Origin: an uncultured Aquimarina sp.
GTDB lineage: Bacteria > Bacteroidota > Bacteroidia > Flavobacteriales > Flavobacteriaceae
Assembly (NCBI GenBank): GCA_947502885.1
Contig: CANNBP010000016.1
Span: forward strand, 94,007-158,006
Length of the DNA stretch: 64,000 nt
Direction of reading: 5' to 3'
The position numbers and the translations under genes are program-made. Numbering within the stretch: the stretch's first letter is position 1; the number at the start of each line of letters is the position of its first letter. Positions 18,433 to 27,330 of the stretch are shown one piece after another. The notes under the pieces are model-generated. The model made no database searches. It was not told the DNA's origin and saw only the letters and a list, made by a program, of their open reading frames with translations.

Positions 18433-18456
18433 AGATATTTTTTTATCAAAATATCT
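18433..18456. terminator. Hairpin between convergent genes
   Basis: AGATATTTT and AAAATATCT form a perfect 9-bp stem with a 6-nt loop, between the ends of the convergent genes at 18410 and 18474. It is AT-rich, so weaker than typical. Confidence 0.5.
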
Positions 18457-18473
18457 GGAATAACGATCAATTG

Positions 18474-19217
18474 TTATAAGTAATCTTTATCTTCTAGAGA
18501 AGTTTTTTTTGATTTAGAACTTACAAGAAAAGTCATGAAAAGATAAAGGCTTAAAATGTGGGTTATATTGAGAAGAACGGTAAAAATCCTACTATAGAAA
18601 AACAATTCATTTATAGGTAATAATGCAACAATGAAAACACATAATCCTACTACAGTAACAAGTGTAATACCTTGCTCATATTTGTCAGTGATATAAACAA
18701 TATAAGAGGTGATTGTAAAAGTTAATGAACCCGCTAGACAAATTATTACAAATGGCAAAGCAGCTAGTACATAAGGAAGAAGTAGTTGGGATATTGCATA
18801 TATTAAATACAAAATTAAGAAAGCACAGAGTATAAAAGGAAAAGATAAAATAGTGCTCCATTGAAGCTTATTGGGAGCTATGAATTTTCTTAAAGATAAA
18901 GAACTTAACAAGAAAAATACACCTATTAAAATACAAATTTCAGAAAAGTAATTTGTGAAATCTTCATAAATTAAAATATCAGAAATTATCATTACCATAA
19001 GACTTAAAATATACCAGGGATCAATTTTCCGAACATGTTGTATATATAATATCCCAATAAATAAAATTGTTATGGGTAAGGTGTAGATTAAAAGTTTTCT
19101 TTCAAAAAAAACAGTAACTATAATAATCGACACAAAAGAAAAGTAGAATAATAAACGTATTGGTTCTATGTTCTTAAAAAATCTCAAATGATTTGCTGTC
19201 TTATTAGTGTTACCCAC
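18474..19217 (-). CDS. Polytopic membrane protein, YhhN/lysoplasmalogenase-like topology
   Basis: The product is 247 aa with 7-8 hydrophobic helices. The arrangement (helix pairs, MIISDILIYEDF in the third or fourth helix, a final helix near IFTVLLNITHILSLYLFM) resembles the YhhN family, which includes vertebrate lysoplasmalogenase TMEM86. The similarity is of pattern only and catalytic residues cannot be assigned. It stands alone on the minus strand between the small Cys protein and the AraC regulator. Confidence 0.55.
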   Translation of the reverse strand: MGNTNKTANHLRFFKNIEPIRLLFYFSFVSIIIVTVFFERKLLIYTLPITILFIGILYIQHVRKIDPWYILSLMVMIISDILIYEDFTNYFSEICILIGVFFLLSSLSLRKFIAPNKLQWSTILSFPFILCAFLILYLIYAISQLLLPYVLAALPFVIICLAGSLTFTITSYIVYITDKYEQGITLVTVVGLCVFIVALLPINELFFYSRIFTVLLNITHILSLYLFMTFLVSSKSKKTSLEDKDYL

Positions 19218-19346
19218 ATAAAGATAAGAAATCCAAAGTAGTCTAAGGCTTTTTATGGCTATTTAGTTACTTATTTAAATATTCTGAAAAGGGTTATTTC
19301 TTCAAAAGGAAGAGATATTTATGTGTTTTCTTAGAACGGGGAAATT

Positions 19347-20360
19347 TTATACTACCTTAACTCCAGAATTTCGATATTTTTTTGGAGTAATACCTTCATT
19401 TTTTTTAAAAGCGGCTGTAAAATGTGTAGAGTTTTTATAACCAATTAACTCTGAAATTTCGTAAATGGGCTTTTTGCTATGAAGCAAAAACTGTTTTGCT
19501 TTTTGCATTCGTAATTCTGAAGCGTATTCGAAAATAGTTTTGCCAAATACTCTTTTAAATTCTTTTTTGAGGACAAAATCATTTAAACCTGCTTGTCTTG
19601 CGAGTTGTTGTATAGAATATTGTACAGATAAGTCTGAAGAGATTAGGTGTTGTATCTTATATAATTTTTTAACAACATTATCCGTTTGATTTGTTACTTC
19701 TAGTTTGCCAACTGGTTTCGAATCTAACATTAAGGCGATTAGTTCTAAGGTTTTTGATTCTAAAAACAATCGTTTTAGTAAGCCTTTTCTTGTATCCGTT
19801 AGTATTTCGGCAAGTATTTCTTGGGTCCTATTGCATAAAGGCTGTGTGAAATTTTGATTCAATTTTTTAAAAGAATATTGATCAAGAATGTCGTATTCTT
19901 CATTAAGGCGGTGTTTTTGAATGAATGAGATATCCATTCTAATTTTTACTTGTTTTAACCTTTTTCTCTTATAATAGGCTATAGAACCATGGATATCTGA
20001 TAAGTAAACCAAATAAGATTCTTGACTTTCATATACCAAATCAGTAGCTAAACCTTCTATTTTTATGATTTGTTCCCCTTCAATTAAAAAAGAAAGTTCA
20101 AGAATGTCTTCAAATAGTTGCCCTTCTAAAATAAGGTCTTTTTTAAATAGGACATCATATACGCTTATTGATAATCCACCAAAATTGTGAAAATTATAGT
20201 AACCTGTGCCAATTTTTTCTAAAAATGTAAAGCTTTTCGAAGTAATACCGCATTGTTCTGATGTACTTTTTAATTGAATAATTGAATGCAAGGCGCAAGT
20301 ATTTTTCTTACCACCCAAATCTTCATCAGGTAAGTTTTTATTGCGTCTTTTTTTATCCAT
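19347..20360 (-). CDS. AraC-family transcriptional regulator, probably of the siderophore uptake locus
   Basis: The product is 337 aa from ATG 20360. The C-terminal ~100 residues carry the two helix-turn-helix units of AraC/XylS proteins (YSIQQLARQAGLNDFVLKK and KPIYEISELIGYKNSTHFTAAFKK, ending GITPKKYR). The N-terminal ~230 residues form a sensor domain reminiscent of PchR-type regulators, which respond to a ferric siderophore. It is divergent from the TonB receptor gene, the classical place for such an activator. A ligand identical with the siderophore made upstream is a reasonable inference. Confidence 0.85.
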   Translation of the reverse strand: MDKKRRNKNLPDEDLGGKKNTCALHSIIQLKSTSEQCGITSKSFTFLEKIGTGYYNFHNFGGLSISVYDVLFKKDLILEGQLFEDILELSFLIEGEQIIKIEGLATDLVYESQESYLVYLSDIHGSIAYYKRKRLKQVKIRMDISFIQKHRLNEEYDILDQYSFKKLNQNFTQPLCNRTQEILAEILTDTRKGLLKRLFLESKTLELIALMLDSKPVGKLEVTNQTDNVVKKLYKIQHLISSDLSVQYSIQQLARQAGLNDFVLKKEFKRVFGKTIFEYASELRMQKAKQFLLHSKKPIYEISELIGYKNSTHFTAAFKKNEGITPKKYRNSGVKVV

Positions 20361-20390
20361 AATACGTCATTTTTATAGTTCTATAGCCCT

Positions 20391-20428
20391 TAATTTTGCA
20401 TCTAAATTTATTTAGATCAAATATAAAT
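20391..20428 (+). promoter_or_regulatory. Receptor promoter with Fur-like operator
   Basis: The -7-like element TAATTTTG is at 20391-20398. An inverted repeat follows, ATCTAAA-TTTA-TTTAGAT (20400-20417), overlapping the Fur-like box ATTTAGATCAAATATAAAT (20410-20428). TTATTTAGATCAAATA at 20408 matches 15 of 16 bases of the site at 5318 before the biosynthesis operon. It could be a joint Fur/AraC control region for the divergent regulator and receptor genes. Confidence 0.5.
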
Positions 20429-20475
20429 AAGGATGTAAAACTAACTAAATAGTTTTAAAAAAATTGTAATTATCA

Positions 20476-22809
20476 GTGGAAAATTTTGAAAAAAAAGGGA
20501 TCCTTTTTTTAATGTTTTGGTGTACCCTATTTTGTAATGCTCAAAGTGAGATTACAGGTGTAGTTTTGGATGAAAAGTCTCTTCCTGTTTCAGAAGCTAG
20601 CATACGGGTTTTGGAACTTGAAAATAGTGGAACAATAAGTGATTTTGAAGGTAATTTTACGATCAAAGTACCGCAAGGTAAGTATACCATCGAAACTACT
20701 TTTATTGGATTTAAAACGAATAGAGAAGTAGTAACAATAGGTTTTTCAGAAAAGATAAAACTTACCATTGTTTTAAAAGAGAATATAGAAGAATTAAAAG
20801 ATGTAATCGTTAAAGGAAAAACCCAAAATGAACAAAAAAGAAATACGGGTTATTCGGTCAATGTTTTAGAAACCAAAGAGCTTAAAAATGTAACTACCGA
20901 CATCAATCAGGTAATTAAAAGTATCCCAGGTGTTAACCTACGAGAAGTGGGAGGGTTAGGTTCGAATTTTAAATTGGCTTTAAATGGATTAACGGGTAAT
21001 CAAATTAGATATTTTATAGATGGAGTTCCTATGGAAAACTTTGGATCAACATTAACACTCAATAATTTTCCTATTAACCTTGTTCAATCAATCGAGGTAT
21101 ATAAAGGAGTAGTCCCAATATCTTTTGGGTCAGATGCATTAGGAGGTGCTATCAACATAATTACAGAAAATAAGAGAAAAAACTATTTGGACGCAAGTTA
21201 TAGTATTGGTTCTTTTAATACGCATCGAACTGCAATGAATACCCAATACGTTAATAATAATAGCAACTATTATTTGAAACTAATTTCTTTTTATAATCAT
21301 TCTGATAATGATTACTTAATGAAAGATGTTCCAGTTTTTGATCTAGAATTAGGTAATTTTCTTGGAAACGTGGATATCAAAAGATTTAATGACGAATATA
21401 CTTCGGCAATGGTCTCACCAGAGTTTGGAGTTTTTAATAAATCTTATGCAGATCAATGGTATTTTCGAGTAACAGGAACCTATAACAAGAACAATTATCA
21501 GCATCCAGATAATAATATATTAAGAGTATTGGGGCAATTTAACACAGAAGGCAAGACCTTGTTGTTGTCTACATCATATCAAAAGAAAATAAATAAGCTA
21601 GATTTAAAAGCATTAGGTTTAATAGGTTGGGTAAAAGAGACTAATGATGATACAAGTACCCGTAAATATAATTGGACAGGTAACTACATAGAGCGTGACC
21701 CTCTTGATGCACTAGGAGAATTGGGAGCTGTAAGATCTTTATTTAAGCTTACAGATCGTGTTGCAAGTAGTCAGGTGAATGCTAAATACGCAATAAAAGA
21801 CAATCATTATATAGAGGCAAATTATGCTTTTAATTATTTAAAACGTAAAGGTATAGATGAGGTAAATCCAAACAATGCAGCTTTTAGGGCTCCCAGCATA
21901 TTATCAAAAAATATATTTGGACTAGCATACACGTTAAAAAATGCCAATAATCTTTATGATCTAACCTTCTTTGGGAAACAGTATATATTTTCAGCAAATC
22001 AAGAAAATATAGCAGGTGAGAAAATAGAAGATGTTGATTTTTCGGGTACAGGTTATGGAGCAACACTATCGTTACGTCCAATAAATGATTTATCGATAAA
22101 AGCTTCTTATGAAAAAGCTTACCGAATACCAGAAAGTTACGAATTACTTGGGAATGGCTTGTTTATAAGACCTAATTTTGATCTACAACCAGAAGAAAGT
22201 GATAACCTAAACATAGGTACACGTTTAAATACTTCCTTTTCTTCTTTCAAATTAACTTTTGACACTAATTTCTTCTATCGTAAATCTATTGATTTTATTC
22301 GATTAAAAAGACCAGAAGGTGTTTTTAGTGAGTTTGATAATATTACCAATGTTACTTCTAAAGGAATAGAATCTGGTATTAAAACTTTATTTAAGGATAA
22401 AATTGAAGCTCAGTTTAATATTACGTATCAAGATATTATTGATAAAGATAGGTTTGATGAAGGTATTGAGAATGCAGCATATGATAGTCGCGTACCTAAT
22501 ATCCCCTATTTTTTCTTGAATACAAGACTTGGGGCTAAATTCTTAAAAAACAAACTATCTGTTTATTGGAATTACTCGTTTACAGAATCATTCTTTTTAA
22601 AAACAGAAAATAATGGTAACCCTCTCGATAAGAATGATATTCCAGCTCAAAACGTACATGGGTTGGATATAGATTATAGTTGGAAACAAGGTAGATATAA
22701 TCTATCAGCTTCAATAACAAATTTAACCGATGCTTTGGTATTTGATAATTTCAGAATCCAAAAACCTGGAAGAGCCTTTTACTTAAAGTTTAGATATTTT
22801 TTACAATAA
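20476..22809 (+). CDS. TonB-dependent siderophore receptor with carboxypeptidase-regulatory-like N-terminus (XusA-like)
   Basis: The product is 777 aa from GTG 20476; an in-frame TAA lies just upstream, so no earlier start is possible. Domains in order: signal peptide to about residue 23 (ending CNAQ), CarboxypepD_reg-like domain (ITGVVLDEKSLPVSEASIRV, ~25-105), TonB plug (KSIPGVNLREVGGLGSNF, YFIDGVPMENFG, VPISFGSDALGGAINI, ~135-235) and a 22-strand barrel ending FYLKFRYFLQ. It imports a ferric siderophore through the outer membrane using TonB energy. The next genes (DUF4374 lipoprotein, later PepSY protein) match XusABC of Bacteroides. The GTG start and weak leader suggest tight control. Confidence 0.93.
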   Translation: MENFEKKGILFLMFWCTLFCNAQSEITGVVLDEKSLPVSEASIRVLELENSGTISDFEGNFTIKVPQGKYTIETTFIGFKTNREVVTIGFSEKIKLTIVLKENIEELKDVIVKGKTQNEQKRNTGYSVNVLETKELKNVTTDINQVIKSIPGVNLREVGGLGSNFKLALNGLTGNQIRYFIDGVPMENFGSTLTLNNFPINLVQSIEVYKGVVPISFGSDALGGAINIITENKRKNYLDASYSIGSFNTHRTAMNTQYVNNNSNYYLKLISFYNHSDNDYLMKDVPVFDLELGNFLGNVDIKRFNDEYTSAMVSPEFGVFNKSYADQWYFRVTGTYNKNNYQHPDNNILRVLGQFNTEGKTLLLSTSYQKKINKLDLKALGLIGWVKETNDDTSTRKYNWTGNYIERDPLDALGELGAVRSLFKLTDRVASSQVNAKYAIKDNHYIEANYAFNYLKRKGIDEVNPNNAAFRAPSILSKNIFGLAYTLKNANNLYDLTFFGKQYIFSANQENIAGEKIEDVDFSGTGYGATLSLRPINDLSIKASYEKAYRIPESYELLGNGLFIRPNFDLQPEESDNLNIGTRLNTSFSSFKLTFDTNFFYRKSIDFIRLKRPEGVFSEFDNITNVTSKGIESGIKTLFKDKIEAQFNITYQDIIDKDRFDEGIENAAYDSRVPNIPYFFLNTRLGAKFLKNKLSVYWNYSFTESFFLKTENNGNPLDKNDIPAQNVHGLDIDYSWKQGRYNLSASITNLTDALVFDNFRIQKPGRAFYLKFRYFLQ

Positions 22810-22840
22810 ATGAATTTCACTTTTTAAATTAATTATAGTC

Positions 22841-24151
22841 ATGAAACAATTAAAACTAAATATTTTATTCTTAGCGGCAATGCTACTTGGTTTGATAGCA
22901 TGTAATAGTGATGACGATGCACCTATCGTTTCTGTTCCCGATCCTGATCCTGATCCAGAAGTTGTTGATCCTGTTGTAACCGGTCAATCTTCTAATGGTT
23001 TTGTTATGGCATTAAGAACTACCGGGGATAATGAAACAGATTATATCGTAAGCAAAGAGGATATAATGACAGGAGAAATTTCTGCAGTTGGAACAGGAAT
23101 AGAACTTACAAGTTGGAGGTTTTTTTACCCAGTAGGGCAAACACTTTTTTCTACGGGGTATAGCGAAGATAATCAAGGAGCGGCATATGGAGATAACGGC
23201 GCCGGGTTGATTGAAAAAAAAGGAGGTTTTATTTTTGAAAATGCTCTAGAAATGTTTGGAGCAAGTGATGATGGTAAAACACTTTTAGCTATGGAGATAG
23301 CAAGAGATCAACCTACTAGAAGATTACATATTATCGATGCAGGAACAGGTTTGGTAAAACAGATTTCTAACATTAATATTTTTGTAGAGCCTTCTATCGA
23401 TCCTAGAGAAACTAAAATTTCTTGGCCTACTGCTTTGCAAGTAAGAGGAGATAAACTATTTATTCCTTTTCAAAAAATAAAAAATGAATTTGATGATAAG
23501 GGAGCAGCAATTGATCTTGGTACCACAGATCCAGATGAAGCATTTGTAGCAGTTTTTTCATATCCAAATATAGGAGCAAATCCAGAAAAAATTATTAGTG
23601 ATAATAGAACTAGTAATATTGGTATAAATGGAGCTACAACAGGTTTGATAGAATCGAGTAATGGTGATTTATATTCATTCTCTTGTGGTGCAGTTATGGC
23701 AGGTTTCTCAGAAGCTTCGACAAAACCATCTGGTATCTTAAGGATTAAAAATAATGAAACAGAATTCGATAACGAATATTTCTTTAATGTAGAAGAAGCT
23801 ACTAACGGAGGGAAATTGTTTTCATTAGACTATGCCGGAGGTAATAAGGCAATAGCACGTATCCTTACTAATGATACAGGTAATAAATGGGAAGCCTTTG
23901 GTAGAACTGTATTTAATCAAAAACTTGTAATTATTGATTTAGAAGCAAAAACAGTAACAGATGTTGCTAATATTCCGTTGCATGCAAAACGCTATACTTC
24001 ACCAATTTTGGTAGAAAATGGTAAAGCTTATGTTAGCGTCGAAACAGCTTCAGATGCTTATGTTTATCAAGTTGATGTCGCAACGGCAACAGGTACTAAA
24101 GGTGCCAAAATTATAGGAAAAACTATCAAAGGATTCTTTAGATTAAAATAA
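22841..24151 (+). CDS. DUF4374 surface lipoprotein, XusB-like siderophore-binding protein
   Basis: The product is 436 aa. A lipoprotein signal with Cys at residue 21 (LLGLIACNSDDD) is followed by a PDPDPDPE linker and a domain typical of DUF4374, presumably a beta-propeller, ending KTIKGFFRLK. In Bacteroides, XusB is the DUF4374 lipoprotein that binds ferric enterobactin and hands it to XusA. Acidic residues directly after the lipidated Cys fit surface export in Bacteroidetes. It lies 31 nt after the receptor gene, so it is co-transcribed. The siderophore bound here is unknown. Confidence 0.88.
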   Translation: MKQLKLNILFLAAMLLGLIACNSDDDAPIVSVPDPDPDPEVVDPVVTGQSSNGFVMALRTTGDNETDYIVSKEDIMTGEISAVGTGIELTSWRFFYPVGQTLFSTGYSEDNQGAAYGDNGAGLIEKKGGFIFENALEMFGASDDGKTLLAMEIARDQPTRRLHIIDAGTGLVKQISNINIFVEPSIDPRETKISWPTALQVRGDKLFIPFQKIKNEFDDKGAAIDLGTTDPDEAFVAVFSYPNIGANPEKIISDNRTSNIGINGATTGLIESSNGDLYSFSCGAVMAGFSEASTKPSGILRIKNNETEFDNEYFFNVEEATNGGKLFSLDYAGGNKAIARILTNDTGNKWEAFGRTVFNQKLVIIDLEAKTVTDVANIPLHAKRYTSPILVENGKAYVSVETASDAYVYQVDVATATGTKGAKIIGKTIKGFFRLK

Positions 24152-24234
24152 TAAGTAAGTCATTGGAAGCAAGCTGGATAAAGGTGGTAATCCAATGGGG
24201 TAAGATAAACTAACTAATCTATTTTTTGAAAAGG

Positions 24235-24274
24235 AAACACTCTTGGATGATGCTGTATTGTTCGAGAGTGTTTT
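24235..24274 (+). terminator. Rho-independent terminator
   Basis: The stem AAACACTCT / AGAGTGTTT, with a 21-nt loop and a TTTT end, lies after the DUF4374 gene. Confidence 0.7.
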
Positions 24275-24348
24275 AATCATTAAATAAAGAAAAAAATATT
24301 ATAACTATATGTGCCCTCCTATCTAATTAAAACTAAAACCTATTTATT

Positions 24349-25878
24349 ATGAAACAAATGTTTTTTATCCTTTTTGCTTTTTTTTGCTTAAAAAGTAATG
24401 CACATGATGTTAAATTGTCTGAACAAGTTTATGACACTAATGCTTGTTTGGTTTCAACTAAAATTACAGTAGAACTTGATTATTTTGCTAGTTATAAAAC
24501 ATATTTTTTATTAGAACTATGGAATGGGAGTAAAAGAATCTACAAGAAAAAAATCAATAACTCTAAATTACAGAATATTCAAGGAAAGCATGTTTATGTG
24601 TTCAATGAAAATGCGCCAAATCAGCATAATGATTTTACAATTATTGTTAGTGATATTATACCAATAGGGCATGGTGTAGAGCGAAAACTAATCACTAAAA
24701 AATTTAATAAATGTATTTCTTTAGGAAGTTTTAAAAATTACAATATTCGTCGTGTTGTTCTTAGCAATTCAGGATGTGTTACTGCAATGGACTCTAGTGT
24801 TATATCTGCTAATTTTAAATCTGATCTAAATATAGTTTCAAACCGTATTTATCGCTTTTATGATGGAGGACAACCAAACCCTATACCTTCTATTAACTAC
24901 TACAAAATTGAAAGTACAGGTACTGCCGGATCTGCTAATGCTTATTTTTCTATTACAAGCCTATTAAGTGGTCCTCTAGTAGAAGATTTATGTTTAGATT
25001 ATGATCATGACGGGGTTCCTGATGATAGGGATAATTGCCCTCAACATGTCAATTCGGATCAAAGTGATATTGATAATGATGGAATTGGAAATGTTTGTGA
25101 TGATCAGGATAATCGAGATTCTGATAATGATGGTGTTGAAAACTATGAGGATGATTGCCCAAATGAATCGGGACCAGCATCAAATGGAGGCTGTCCAATA
25201 ACACCTCAAAACCCAAACCTTGTTGTAGATTTAGATGACTCGAGTTTATATTCTCAGTGTTTAAGTTGTCCTCCTCCTTTGGATGCACTTTTTAATAGTG
25301 GAAAAAAACACTTAATAGCAAATGGAGGATCAGGTAGTATTTCTTTTAACAGGCTAAATATTAGAAATATTGGAAACATCGCTTCTAATAGCGCTAAGGT
25401 TAAGTTTTATTTTTCATTGAATGCTACCTTAAATGTAAATGATGACAAGCTTCTTAAAGTAGTTACAATACCTAGTCGTAATGTTAATAGTTCTTACGGT
25501 ATTGAAACACAGATAAATGGATGGGATATTTTTAGCAATGCATCATCATCATCTAATAATGGTGATTATTACATTTTAATAGATGTAGATGCGGATAACT
25601 CGAATTATGAGGGGACAAGTGGAGAAAATGATAATTTGTTAGTACTACCATTTAGATATACTGTAAGTAATATATTTTCTCGTTCGGCATCAAAAGAAAC
25701 TAATATAAAGAATTCTTTTGATAAAGTTTACAAAGTTATGATTTACAATATTCAAGGGGCTTTAATAGATCAAAAAATGGTCGAAAATAAAGAAGAAGAA
25801 ATGATTTTTGTAAAAAGCTTACCTAAGGGGTTATATATTATTAGAAACGGTAAAAAAACTTATAAAATAACTAACTAA
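24349..25878 (+). CDS. Secreted T9SS protein with thrombospondin type 3 repeats
   Basis: The product is 509 aa with a signal peptide (to about residue 18). It has an N-terminal domain of unknown fold, then Ca-binding thrombospondin type 3 repeats (DYDHDGVPDDRDNCPQ, DIDNDGIGNVCDD, DSDNDGVENYEDDCP; about residues 220-280). A CARDB-like beta domain (NLRIRNIGN-type segment, 300-430) and a C-terminal T9SS type A sorting domain (VYKVMIYNIQGALIDQ...GLYIIRNGKKTYKIT) follow. It should be secreted or attached to the surface. Terminators on both sides suggest its own transcription unit, inserted between the XusB-like and XusC-like genes. Any iron-uptake role is unproven. Confidence 0.85.
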   Translation: MKQMFFILFAFFCLKSNAHDVKLSEQVYDTNACLVSTKITVELDYFASYKTYFLLELWNGSKRIYKKKINNSKLQNIQGKHVYVFNENAPNQHNDFTIIVSDIIPIGHGVERKLITKKFNKCISLGSFKNYNIRRVVLSNSGCVTAMDSSVISANFKSDLNIVSNRIYRFYDGGQPNPIPSINYYKIESTGTAGSANAYFSITSLLSGPLVEDLCLDYDHDGVPDDRDNCPQHVNSDQSDIDNDGIGNVCDDQDNRDSDNDGVENYEDDCPNESGPASNGGCPITPQNPNLVVDLDDSSLYSQCLSCPPPLDALFNSGKKHLIANGGSGSISFNRLNIRNIGNIASNSAKVKFYFSLNATLNVNDDKLLKVVTIPSRNVNSSYGIETQINGWDIFSNASSSSNNGDYYILIDVDADNSNYEGTSGENDNLLVLPFRYTVSNIFSRSASKETNIKNSFDKVYKVMIYNIQGALIDQKMVENKEEEMIFVKSLPKGLYIIRNGKKTYKITN

Positions 25879-25898
25879 ACCTAACCATTTGAGAGTAT

Positions 25899-25934
25899 GC
25901 ACTCCCAGAGAATTTTATTTTTGGGAGTGCTCTT
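25899..25934 (+). terminator. Rho-independent terminator
   Basis: GCACTCCC (25899-25906) pairs with GGGAGTGC (25923-25930), followed by a T-rich tail, 20 nt after the TSP3-protein stop. It also ends only 18 nt before the PepSY gene, so that gene must rely on read-through or a promoter within the hairpin region. Confidence 0.75.
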
Positions 25935-25951
25935 ATTTAAAATAAACAGTT

Positions 25952-27127
25952 ATGTCTTCGATTAAAAAGAAAAATACCCGTAAAACCATTTTACAACTAC
26001 ATAAAATATTAGGTCTAATTACCGGCGTTGTACTTTTTGTTGTGTCTATAACTGGATGTTTATGGGTTTTTAAAGATGAAATAGAGAGTTTTTATGATGA
26101 TTATAAATATGTTCAACCTCGAGAGCAAAGCTTTGTTAAGCCTTCTCAAATAAAATTGATTGCAGAAAAAGTTATACCAAATAAAACTATTCATGGAGTG
26201 GTATATGGACAGCCGAATGAAGCAATAGAAGTGGTTTTTTATCAAGCAGAACCAGAGTTGTTTTACCAGAGTGTTTTTTTAGACCCATATACCGGAGACT
26301 TTATTAAAAGAGTTGATAATAATGCTGGTTTCTTTGGTTTTGTTTTAAAGGGGCATATACGCTTATGGTTACCAGAAGCTATTGGCTCTAGAGTAGTATC
26401 ATATTCGGTTCTATTATTTCTAATTATTTTAATTAGCGGACTTTTTCTTTGGTGGCCCCGTAATAACAAAAATTGGCGCCAGCGCTTAAAGTTTGATTGG
26501 AATAGTAAAACTCGTTGGAAAAGGAAAAATTTTGATTTACATACCGTAACTGGGTTCTATATATCTTCTTTAGGGCTTTTGTTTGCATTTACAGGTTGTG
26601 TTATGGCATTTAATTGGTTTTATTTTATTGCTTATGTGGCAACTGGTGGAGACAAAGCACCACAGTTTATTCTTCCTCAAAACACTACTGAAATTGTTCT
26701 TGATTCACAGCAAAGTCCAGCATATGATCAATTGATTCCTTTTTTAAATACCAAGTATAAAAATGCAAAAAGTTTCGAACTTCACTATCCAGAAAATGAC
26801 TCTACCTCTGTATTGGTAGAAGTGAGTAACTCTAAAGGTGTATATTATAACATGGATTATCTTTTTTTTGATCAGAGTACTTTAGAAGAAATTGAAACAA
26901 CTAGTATTTATGGCAAATATGAAAATGCCAAATTTGCAGATAAAGTAATTCGAATGAATTATGATATTCATGTAGGAGCTATAGGTGGTTTAGCAGGTAA
27001 AATTATTGCTTTTTTGGCCAGTTTGATCTGTGCATCATTGCCAGTTAGTGGTATTCTATTGTGGTACGGTAAAAAGTATAAAAAGAAATCTAAAGCAAGA
27101 CCAAACATAACTGCAAAGGCGGCATGA
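25952..27127 (+). CDS. PepSY-associated TM protein (XusC-like inner-membrane ferric-siderophore reductase/transporter)
   Basis: The product is 391 aa with four main TM helices: LGLITGVVLFVVSITGCLWV near the N-terminus, SYSVLLFLIILISGLFLWW near 150-170, VTGFYISSLGLLFAFTGCVM near 195-220, and a C-terminal one. PepSY-type periplasmic domains lie between them. Histidines in HKILG, HIRLW, DLHTVTG and DIHVG are spaced as in haem-binding PepSY_TM proteins. In XusABC and related systems this protein moves or reduces iron from the siderophore at the inner membrane. It completes the uptake locus that begins at 20476. Confidence 0.9.
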   Translation: MSSIKKKNTRKTILQLHKILGLITGVVLFVVSITGCLWVFKDEIESFYDDYKYVQPREQSFVKPSQIKLIAEKVIPNKTIHGVVYGQPNEAIEVVFYQAEPELFYQSVFLDPYTGDFIKRVDNNAGFFGFVLKGHIRLWLPEAIGSRVVSYSVLLFLIILISGLFLWWPRNNKNWRQRLKFDWNSKTRWKRKNFDLHTVTGFYISSLGLLFAFTGCVMAFNWFYFIAYVATGGDKAPQFILPQNTTEIVLDSQQSPAYDQLIPFLNTKYKNAKSFELHYPENDSTSVLVEVSNSKGVYYNMDYLFFDQSTLEEIETTSIYGKYENAKFADKVIRMNYDIHVGAIGGLAGKIIAFLASLICASLPVSGILLWYGKKYKKKSKARPNITAKAA

Positions 27128-27181
27128 TGGCTTATGATAACCCAATCAATTTTATAAAAGTTTAGACGTATTAATCATAGT

Positions 27182-27214
27182 AAAGACTTTTTCTAATCAG
27201 AAAGGTCTTTTTTT
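27182..27214 (+). terminator. Rho-independent terminator
   Basis: AAAGACTTTT pairs with AAAGGTCTTT across a short loop and is followed by a T run, 55 nt after the PepSY gene. Confidence 0.7.
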
Positions 27215-27254
27215 GAGTATACAAATACTCAAAAATAAAATTTTCAACAAATAC

Positions 27255-27268
27255 TTGTCATATATCAA
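27255..27268 (+). promoter_or_regulatory. CRP/FNR-type dyad before the Crp/Fnr regulator gene
   Basis: TTGTCATATATCAA has the form TTGTC-N4-ATCAA, like CRP/FNR-family sites, 62 nt before the ATG. A second site of the same form lies at 27926 before the next gene. Confidence 0.45.
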
Positions 27269-27330
27269 TAAAAATCAAGTGCAATAACCATAGCTTTGAG
27301 TGGATGATACAAAATAGTAAATTGTGATAT

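Noticed and set aside
24999..25290. Overlapping frames in the Asp-rich repeat region
   Set aside because: They are by-products of the repetitive GAT/AAT codons of the thrombospondin type 3 repeats.
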